The notes under the pieces were generated by a model. The model saw only the letters and a list, made by a program, of their open reading frames with translations, ran no database searches and was not told the DNA's origin. From Bombyx mori (Eukaryota > Arthropoda > Insecta > Lepidoptera > Bombycidae), in NCBI RefSeq assembly GCF_030269925.1, contig NC_085112.1, positions 9,487,501 to 9,551,500 on the forward strand: a stretch of DNA of 64,000 nt, written 5' to 3'. Shown piece after piece: positions 37,501-64,000 of the stretch. Numbering within the stretch: position 1 is the first letter of the stretch; each line of letters starts with the position of its first letter. The translations under genes were made by a program, and so were the position numbers.

Positions 37501-37655
37501 AAAAAAAATACATGCCCGCCGGGGTTCTTGCCAGTTCTTCTCAGGGCGGAGGCTAGTTTTTTGTGAATTGGGGGTAGTTCTTTTTGACGTTCAAAAAGTA
37601 TGTACCTTCATTTATGTTGAATAATTTTTTTTTGATTTGATTTGATTTGATATGT
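37501..37655 (+). mobile_element. CR1/jockey-like LINE 3' end with (TTTGA)n tail
   Basis: catgcccgccggggttcttg, ccagttcttctcagggcgg, tttgacgttcaaaaagtatg, then (tttga)n. Same 3' UTR as the LINE fragment ending at about 55535. Directly abuts the tRNA-headed sequence, so the two may be one SINE with a LINE-derived tail. Confidence 0.7.
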
Positions 37656-39417
37656 AGTATTTAGTGAACCTTATTTAAGTATGTATATAATTTTCTGATT
37701 CCTATAGTAGAGGGAATCCTAATTTGTAGCCAGATGAACGTGTGTGTGACTTCTTCCCGATTATCATTATTAGGAGAATGAATATAAAATCTAACTCTCT
37801 TTTTTTGTTAAATTTTGAAACCACATTGAGCGTTCACGTGTATATTTTACATAGTTTTGCTCTAAACAGTCTTTATGTAAATATTTACAATTTCATATCC
37901 GACCTCAATAATTTGTCGTTGACTTAATTTGCATAACAAGACTCTAAAGCTTCCACATTAACAGGAACGCGACTATGCATTTGGGATACAAATAATGACC
38001 AGAATAGTTTAGTCAGACATGGATATGTTGTTAATTCTATTTTTAATTCTCCTATTTAGGTCCTTGTAGTTTACGAGCGTTAAAAATTTATTCACCATAT
38101 AAAATATGATGACTATCACGTACACGAATTGCCCAAAAATATTATATCATTGTTGAAGCGTGATGTTTCTCACCATTTTCTGTCTGAAGTGGGGCCGGAA
38201 CATTAGGATTCGTCACAGATATTAGTTAAGTGAGTTTATTGCCCCTCATCACGGTGTAGATGGTAATTTTAATTCCACACTCCTCGTTATATTTGAAACA
38301 GTGATCACGGGTTTTGAAATAATCTTTTTTTATGATAGCGTTATGAGTAGAAGTTTTTTTTTTAAATAACTTAACCCCATATTGAATTCTGATGATCTCA
38401 CCATTAGGCTTTCTTCGAATTAATTACAAGTACCGTTGCACCTACTGATTTAAAATTATCGATGCTTTTAACCTTGTTCCAAAAAGCTGAAACATTAGTT
38501 GGCGTATTATTGCAACTTTTAGAAGTTTCTCTAGATAATTTATATTATTCATAAGGATCTAAAGTATGTTTTTAAAACCATGTATTCTTGTGCTGTTTTA
38601 TAAAATAACCATGGGATACTTTCAAAACAAACTAAAACATTTAGCACTAGTTTCAGAGTGTTCTAATTGTATGTTACAAATAAGGGCCTTAATAATAAAA
38701 TATTGTTACAATATGTGGCTGGGACGTCCCATTAAGTACTCAGAGACACTTGTGTTGCAAATGGCTTATCAGAAATACATATATTGTATAATAATATGAG
38801 TTATAACACAGCCAGAAATCCCTGGTAAAAACAAAATTAGCAATTTAACTTTTTTATATTATATCTATGTTGCTAGATATACAATATAACTCGCGTTATC
38901 ACTGTACCAGGAACCTTTATTGAGGATGAAATACCCATAATTGCCTCAGTCGGGTAAATAACGGGCGACGTTTAAAACAATAACAAATAAAGCTATGTTT
39001 ATTTAAATAATAGACAGTTTGTTTTGAAAAATTCTGTATATCCTATTAAGTTATTTAAAATTTCAAGTGCCATATTTCAAATGGTTAAATAACAATTAGA
39101 AATGTTTCGTTTCCCGACTATTATTCCGAAATTGGTAGTGAATGTAATTTGAATCGAATAGTCCTTTGTTACTAAAACACGCTGATAAAGGAGATCCGTC
39201 CAGAAAAGGTGTGTCCAATACGTAACCGACGGAGAAATAAATTGGGTCCTAAGATTTATGGCCAAATGCTTTTAACCCGCTTCTTGCCGAGATCAGACGG
39301 TAAGGTAAACGAATTACGAATTTGGATTGCGTAATTACCGCGGCGCCATCATTTTGAAATTCTTCGTAAAAAAAACAACAACATTGATCATTTCGATTTA
39401 CCGTTGAAATCTTCGGA
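37656..39417. other. no recognised feature
   Basis: AT-rich with scattered 60-77 codon open frames and no domain. Confidence 0.45.
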
Positions 39418-39548
39418 AGTCTACCTATTTCTGCCGTGAAGCAGTAATGCGTTTCGCAAGGTGGGTAGCGCATCTACGTTGTTGATGTCTATGGGCTCCA
39501 GGGACCACTTAACACCAGGTCCACCCATCTAAGAAATAAATAAAAAAA
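39418..39548 (+). mobile_element. Bm1 SINE with internal deletions
   Basis: ctgccgtgaagcagtaatgc joins directly to caaggtgggtagcgcat, and caccaggt joins to ccacccatctaag, so at least two internal blocks are lost. Confidence 0.75.
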
Positions 39549-40007
39549 GTCGCACTGAGTAGTCAGTGAAACTTTTGCGATCATATAGAGGTCCTGATCT
39601 CCAACTTATGACGACAGTGGACGCATTGGTTCGCCGTTGGTCTTTATTTCCATACGTGAAGTGCAAACACAATCTCTGAAGTACAATGTACAGACCACAT
39701 GGCATCACGCCTGACAAAACGTTGTATGTAACATATGCAGTGCGCAATCGTGGTCATGGTCAACCGTCTCTTACGAAGCGTGCGCGTCTATGGGCCTTTG
39801 ACTAACTTCGAGTTACAATGAAATCCCCGCGAATGGAACGAGTTGGGTCCTAGAGTTGACTTTGGGATAACGAAACGTGAAAGTTTTTTGCACTAAATTG
39901 CAATTTTAAAGCCAAATCGTCTAGTAAAATAACAACCCACTTTTTGTCCCTTCAGTTTACTTTAAAACCAAAGATGTTTGCGAACCTATCAAGCATATTT
40001 ATGGGAA

Positions 40008-40423
40008 CTAGAGGTCCTGCAGTAGTCGAAATTCGACTATAATTAATTGGAATTGTAAGTTTTTACACTATTATGATTGTATGTTATACTTCTATAATCA
40101 CAAATTTCGCCAAGACTACACTATAAAAAATATTAACAAAGACAAACAATGTTTAATTTCAATTTGACAACAGACGTCAAGAACAAAAGTTTGACATTAT
40201 ATAGTATGCATGCGTGTGTGCGTCAAATACATGGTATGTAGTGTGTGTAATGTTTTCTTTATTGATTTAATGTATCTTTTATGCATTATTAAAAAAAAAT
40301 ATTAGCATTGTGCACTTCTTCTCTATATTCTCTATAAATGTGTAAAATTTCATACTCCTCCGTCCGCGCAATTTTCGTAAAAATGGACACAAAGTTTTTG
40401 CTTCACGTATTAATATATAGAGA
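40008..40423 (+). mobile_element. family-A repeat
   Basis: ctagaggtcctgcagtagtc to ttgcttcacgtattaatata; about 415 bp, unoccupied LINE target (tatcttttatgcattatt). Confidence 0.8.
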
Positions 40424-41462
40424 TATTCAAATTTCTGCATATTTTGTTGGAATTATATATTCTTAATTTAAATGGTAATTCAATTAATATAAAACAATCT
40501 AGCGTCACATGTCATGATAAAAGTGAAGGATGAGCTTAGAACACGAGGTTGTTTGTTAAATAAATCACGTAAACCAGTCTTATTGGCTTACAACCGCTTT
40601 CCAAGTTTACGACTCCGCAAAGACTTGTAAGCCACAGGTAACGAGGCACTTCATTACTAAGTAGTTTATTATTTATGCTAGCATTTAACTCGTTTTATCG
40701 TTGATACAACAATAAAGACAGCGATACACGAAAAATAAATAAACACGTTGAAATGTGAAAGAACGCTCGTTGTAACAGCGGCTTCGGATTTAAGTAGGCA
40801 GTAAAATGAGTACAAAATAAAGGAAATTCTTTTTTTTATATCCGCTAGATCTGATAAGGAATAAAGGGCGATAGTAAAACGATTTTTTTTTTTATAAAGT
40901 TGCTTTATTTCGGTTTTTTCGTATCGGATACAAACACAACTGGCTCTGAAAATATTGTGGTTGGATATATAAAAATTTCGACTACACGTAATGTATTTTT
41001 AAATTGTTTTATGTAAGGTAAGAGAGATCGACGATAATTAAATTAAAGTTTAAAATTATTTCCGATGCGCATTTTTTTTTTAAATACATAAATATCACAG
41101 TCGAAGATTATATCTACAACTAACAAATCTAACACTAAAAGTTTATGGCAGTGAAATGAGAGGCAGAGCTTCATCTATTTTAAACGGTCCAGTCTAAACA
41201 AAGTTCAGTTATCGCGTAGCTAGAATACGAAAGTACAGGAAATACTATTTATAGCAAATACCTTAAATACAGACTGTAAAACTAGTCTTATACACCGTGA
41301 CTAGAATATAGATTAGGAATAATATTACATTATCAAAAAAGACTGTTACTAATGTTTCACTAACATCACTCACATCTAATTTGTTTTTTATTTCTGAATT
41401 CAATTACACTACGTCGTCATCGCTACAGCGACTTTCTACTAAAAATGTAAACTCTACTTGAT
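40424..41462. other. no recognised feature downstream of robo
   Basis: AT-rich. The robo 3' UTR probably extends into its upper part. Confidence 0.4.
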
Positions 41463-41468
41463 TTTATT
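41463..41468 (-). promoter_or_regulatory. candidate polyadenylation signal of robo
   Basis: AATAAA on the minus strand about 95 nt past the stop codon. Another lies near 41387-41392. The motif is common in AT-rich DNA, so this is only positional support. Confidence 0.3.
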
Positions 41469-41560
41469 ATTAGTTACTTAATTTTTAAGATTCACAAAAA
41501 GATAGGTAAACATTATTGCTTTACGTTAACTTGTATTTGTTACTACTACATAATTCACTG

Positions 41561-59729
<18,169 letters not shown>

Positions 59730-60284
59730 ACTGCACTGAATTACGCTAGTTTTTCACAACATGGATAATTTACATGTTTAACATTTCACTGTCAAAGTAA
59801 CCTTCTGTTCACACGATACTGATCTGTGACGCGAATTTTAAATTTCAAATATGTATTCCAGAATTTTGTATTCTAAATTCAAAAGTTCGGGGAACATCGC
59901 GTTCGACGTGGGCTTACGAACGTGAGTCGGTCACACAACCATCCAGCTTCGGGCCTTGCGTCGTACTATCGCGCCCTCCCTCATCTGTGTTTACTCTTTC
60001 CTAAATGGGGGGCTCGAGGCGCCTTTACGAACTAAGCTCATATATCTATTATGGAATAATAAGTCATTATGACCTAATTCAGTCGTGTCGTTGTCGCTTC
60101 GAACAAGTAGTTTTGGACTTTAGTTGACGTAATTGGCGCTAAAGTTATTCGGAATTCGCACTAACTGATTTTACTTCTACTACTACACTATAATTTACAT
60201 ATTAATTTTACATAATAGGTTGATATTAAATAACCTTTAGTAATAATGTGGTTAGGGCAAAATCTTTTTACATTTTATCTTGTG

Positions 60285-60392
60285 GCTGCCCCAACCTTCA
60301 AACCGAAACGTAATAGATAGCTTCACGGCAAAAATAGGCAGAGCGGTAGTACCACTTCCGTGTGGGCTCAAAAAACTCCCTACCACCAGTAA
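60285..60392 (-). mobile_element. Bm1 SINE 5' body fragment
   Basis: ggctgccccaaccttcaaac through ctccctaccaccagtaat; both the 3' end and the head are missing. Confidence 0.8.
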
Positions 60393-60764
60393 TAATTAGC
60401 CGCCCACCAATAACTACCAGCAATTAAAATTTCTATTTCAAAAAAATAATTAAAAATTGTTAGAAAGCTTCCGAGGAATTGAGTTATTATGATGGAAAAA
60501 GCTACCTCATGTAATAGTAGCTTTATTATTACATTAAAGGAAAATTAAAAGAAATGCATCGAAACTCTTTGTAAAACTTTTTGTAATGAACTTAGCTGTT
60601 GTACCCAAACGAACTTGAGACGTCGACATTACGTAACTCCCTTGCCAAGGTTTTTTGTTTGAACACACATGAACCCCTGCCCCTACTATTAAAGTTTTCA
60701 AAAGCTTTAAAAAATGAAAGGAAACAAAATACGGCTTATTTCATTCGGCGCATTTGTCGAGTTA

Positions 60765-60774
60765 GCGCATGCGC
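60765..60774. promoter_or_regulatory. NRF-1/Ewg-like palindrome upstream of robo exon 1
   Basis: GCGCATGCGC, a perfect 10-bp palindrome matching the core of the NRF-1/Erect-wing site, about 1 kb upstream of the robo start codon in a short GC-rich patch (60740-60805). Association with robo is inference. Confidence 0.3.
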
Positions 60775-61215
60775 ACCAGGCGGGCTGGGCGCCGACAAAG
60801 GATCCCTGTCATAGAGTAACTCTATAACAAGTTTCGAAGTTCAAGTTTTTGTGATTTCTATCTCGTTCAATTATAAAATAAGCTTTGGCTTAAAACATAT
60901 CCGTAGCGCTTACGTCCCACTAAGTGTATATCACTACCCATGATGACACGTGGGGCCGAAGTCTTATATTGAAATTAAGACTATCGGACCTTGCATTTGC
61001 AAGAATCAATGAACACCATTTCAATTTCAAATCCATTTTTCTAATGCAAATCACTTAAATTGAGATCTTTTTTGAGCGTTTGAAATCATACACAAACGCC
61101 TTAAAATTCAACAGCAACTTATATTTCATTATAATCAGGGCATTTAATACAAACTGTCACATTTAAAAATTCAAATTTCAAAACTTATCTACGTATGTAA
61201 TGAAATAGATTAAAT

Positions 61216-61491
61216 GAGTCGACTATTATCAAAGGCGGCAATCTGACTTTTGGACAATGATTGGTAAATCAGAAAAACGAATTATTGACTTTGTATTCCA
61301 TTGGCAGTCACAAAACTCTTCGGAACGACATCTTAGATAAATAACAGGTTAACTATTAACCTTTATTTAATGCAGGTTTTGAACCGTATTCTTTGAAGGA
61401 GACGATTATATTCAAATAAATCTGTATTGACATATCAATAAAAAATTTTTGTCCAAATGTACAGATTGCCGCCTTTGATAATAGACGACTC
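61216..61491. mobile_element. 276-bp MITE with ~42-bp terminal inverted repeats
   Basis: gagtcgactattatcaaagg and cggcaatctg...ttggacaa at 61216-61257 face the reverse complement at 61449-61491 with only a few differences. AAAT on both sides may be a short target duplication. No coding potential. Confidence 0.75.
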
Positions 61492-63089
61492 AAATATCAT
61501 GTCCGTTCCTTTTATTATTGTGTCCGATATATTTTTTTTATATTTGGATATTGTTAATTACTCAAATAGCATACCCATTGTGTTTTGGTTGTTTATGAAA
61601 TCGAAACGCTCTCAAGACTTGACGTTATTTGAATTGAATTTGACTTTGAATTTTTATTTTATTTTACTGTGATTACCTGTCAAATCCAAAAATAGGAACT
61701 GCGCTCTTTTCATTTACCATTTAATTTCCAAATACTTCTTCATAGATCGATGCACTTATAATACGTTTTAAGCAATTGCAGAATAAAAAAACTGTTTTGC
61801 TAAAATTATTGCAAAACAACGTCCCATCTGTAGTAGCTCAAATCTTTGTAAATGCGCATAGACCTAAACAAAAAACGTTCTAATTTCAAACCGGTCGCCC
61901 CTCCGCCGCACGCGCTCCTGCGCATCCCTTTGCCCATTATTATGCTGAAGAGGTCATTCACAGTTCGCACACACACACAGACACGTATTTCAGAAAAAAA
62001 CACAACAAAAGATTAATGACCCTAAAATAATATTATATTGCACGTTAAAGAAATCTTTTGCAGCAAGAAACGTCTTACGTTTCTATCTTTAGTGATTTCC
62101 TGTACATTTTTTTATAAAATTTTATGTAGACAATATAAAAAAATTACATATATTTCAAGAAAAAAGATAACTTTGACCATTTACATTTATTAATATAAAA
62201 GAAGTATCAGAATATACGCCATTAGCAATTTGTTTAATTTACCATACTATTTACTAATTCAGCAACTCACGCAAAAAAAATGTGTATTGCAACACATTCT
62301 CATCGATTTATATCGAAGAGGATTCAACTATTAGAATACATACTGTCGAATTGTTAATATTGTATCTTTAGAAATAGCTTTCATCTTTATGATTCACAAT
62401 TGAGATTTCTCGCAATGCGAATACGTCACTTCTTAGAATTCGTCAATAAGCTAACCTCACTACCTTATAGTAAATTTTATCGTGTTCAAAACCAACCACA
62501 TATAAAAGACTGTTTCTGCAATGATTAGGTGTACTGCAAAACATGAAGTTTTGACATACAAATTGCTTGAAATCCGTAAATATTACTCTCAAAATTGCAA
62601 CGCAGGTATACAAAAATATATGTATGTATTTAAAGTCATAGTGACCGAAATAATATTTCTGCCGCGTAAAAAAATCAGATACGAACTATGAATACATTCA
62701 AATTCATCAACTGACCAGAAAGAATCAGAAATTTTATTTAATACAAACAAATTATACTTTGGTGCCGCAAATTAAGTTGAATTTCAAAAAGGCCGCAGAT
62801 ACATACAAGTGGAGCTTTTAGTACTTTTTACATCGAAGAGCAAAAAACTTGAGAACTTATAATGAGTTTTAAAGTAATAAAACTTGTCTACCATGATTTG
62901 TATGACATGATAATTGCGAAGTGTAAGATATTAAAAGGCCGGTACAAAAATAACTCAGCACGATAAATTCACTAATAAATAGTCATATATTTTATGTGTC
63001 TGTTTTACTTTTGAACTGGTATTATTTAGATTAAGAACGAGATCTTGAATAGGCAGGCTATTGCCTATATTGTTGGTGTGTTTGGTGTT
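61492..63089. other. no recognised feature
   Basis: Very AT-rich; a GC patch at 61895-61935 (minus strand) shows no domain. Confidence 0.45.
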
Positions 63090-63440
63090 TTTGGTGCTCT
63101 ATATGTTTTGTACCGTATATTTCAGTAGGGTGCTCTGTTGAATCATTTGAGATGATCCAATCATCTCCTTTACCATTGCACCACTCGCCACCGGAGCTGA
63201 ATTAACTCCTGCTATTTAGATAAGTTGGCTTTAACGAGAGTGTCTTAATGGATCATGTATTTCCACGCACCTTGGGTAGTATGTACGGTCCGATATGATA
63301 TTTCCTTAACACTAAAGTATAACAAGTGAAAGTATGACATTTTCTCCGATCGAGGTTTGAAAGGAATCCTTTGGAATTGGCATTAACTTGGCTGTGCTTG
63401 AACTAATGATCACGAGATATGCTAATTATTTACCGTTAGG
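63090..63440 (+). repeat. diverged LINE family-L fragment
   Basis: gttttgtaccgtatatttca, atcatctcctttaccattgc and accactcgccaccggagct align with 19155-19255; taccgttaggtgggccg near 63430 matches its 3' end. Confidence 0.5.
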
Positions 63441-64000
63441 TGGGCCGGAGAAAAATGAAATAATAGAACCATGGTAACCGATATAAGCCGAAGGATTGCG
63501 AAGATGAAGTGGCAGCGGTCATGGTACATTTCTTGAAGAACAGAGAGCCAGTACGTTAAAAAGTTCTTAGGTTGTGACCGCGCATCAAAAGGCAGAGCGT
63601 GGGTCAACCTATCTGGTCACTGTAACAAGCCTTGGAGTAGGTTTGATGATAATGAGGGTACCGTAGACTTGTGTGCCTTTCAAAACTTGAATTTCCTTAA
63701 AGCTGTTTAAAAAATAATTCCAAATACCATTAAAAACTGGTCTAACACTTCGAATGAAAAAGTATTATTCGTAGTTCATTAATTGCTAATGTTGAACGTA
63801 TTAATCTAAGTCGATAAATTCTCTAACTAAACTGCTCATAGATTCTTAGCAGGCAGTTTTCTAATAATTTACGGTTCGTAATCAAATTAAAACTGTCGGT
63901 TACATTAAAGTGTGATAGTTTTACGACCTCTATCTCACAAACGGACTGTAAAATCATCTCTCAATTAAAACAACGACGACTAATTGGACCGGTTTCAAGA
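63441..64000. other. no recognised feature
   Basis: Unique-looking sequence to the end of the window. Confidence 0.4.

Larger units (their letters stand above)
59730..61215. other. presumed robo upstream region
   Basis: GC-richer stretches at 59890-60030 and 60740-60805 without coding signal are candidates for promoter or 5' UTR. A partial Bm1 (60285-60392) and the 60765 palindrome are listed separately. Confidence 0.4.

Overview
This window reads as nuclear DNA of a silkworm (Bombyx mori or a close relative such as B. mandarina). It is AT-rich and split-gene, and it is crowded with copies of the Bombyx tRNA-derived SINE Bm1. It also carries several lepidopteran LINE 3' ends, RTE-like tails and PIF/Harbinger DNA elements. 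There are no operons, no CRISPR arrays and no convincing single-exon genes. The species call is inference from the repeat content.

The one gene I can reconstruct is on the minus strand, from about 59.73 kb (start codon) down to 41.56 kb (stop codon). It encodes a Roundabout (Robo) axon-guidance receptor. Fifteen coding exons join in phase to about 973 codons: signal peptide, four Ig domains, two fibronectin III domains, one membrane helix, and a cytoplasmic tail with CC1-like and CC2-like motifs. One internal splice donor (exon 10) is uncertain. The first coding exon lies 11.8 kb upstream of the second, and intron 1 is filled with mobile elements. The usual Robo ectodomain is 5 Ig + 3 Fn; this gene reads 4 Ig + 2 Fn. 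The Ig4-like domain runs into the Fn1-Fn2 linker inside one exon, so the Ig5 and Fn1 block is absent from the genome at this locus, not just spliced out.

Layout. 1-13 kb: mostly unrecognised AT-rich sequence with scattered Bm1 copies, a tRNA-headed SINE and RTE-like tails. 12.9-15.2 kb: a local duplication that carries a SINE, a repeat-family copy with a clear 11-bp target-site duplication and a nested LINE fragment, followed by an inverted-repeat element. 17.6 kb: a possible terminal exon of an unrecognised gene. 20.1-21.4 kb: a PIF/Harbinger element with TAA target duplication. 23.5-28.1 kb: repeat-family copies, a reverse-transcriptase fragment and an R1-like LINE 3' end. 28.2-30.6 kb: a GC-richer, repeat-poor block. 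31-40.5 kb: LINE and SINE remnants. 41.5-59.8 kb: robo. 54.4-55.7 kb, in robo intron 1: a three-level nest of elements. 57.3 kb: a long interrupted (CA)n. 61.2 kb: a short TIR element.

The most interesting points are the 4+2 Robo architecture, the weak or GC-type donor of robo exon 10, the homology between the 3' ends of Bm1 and a resident LINE family, and repeat boundaries defined by local empty-site or target-duplication evidence. All family assignments were made by eye; no database search was run.
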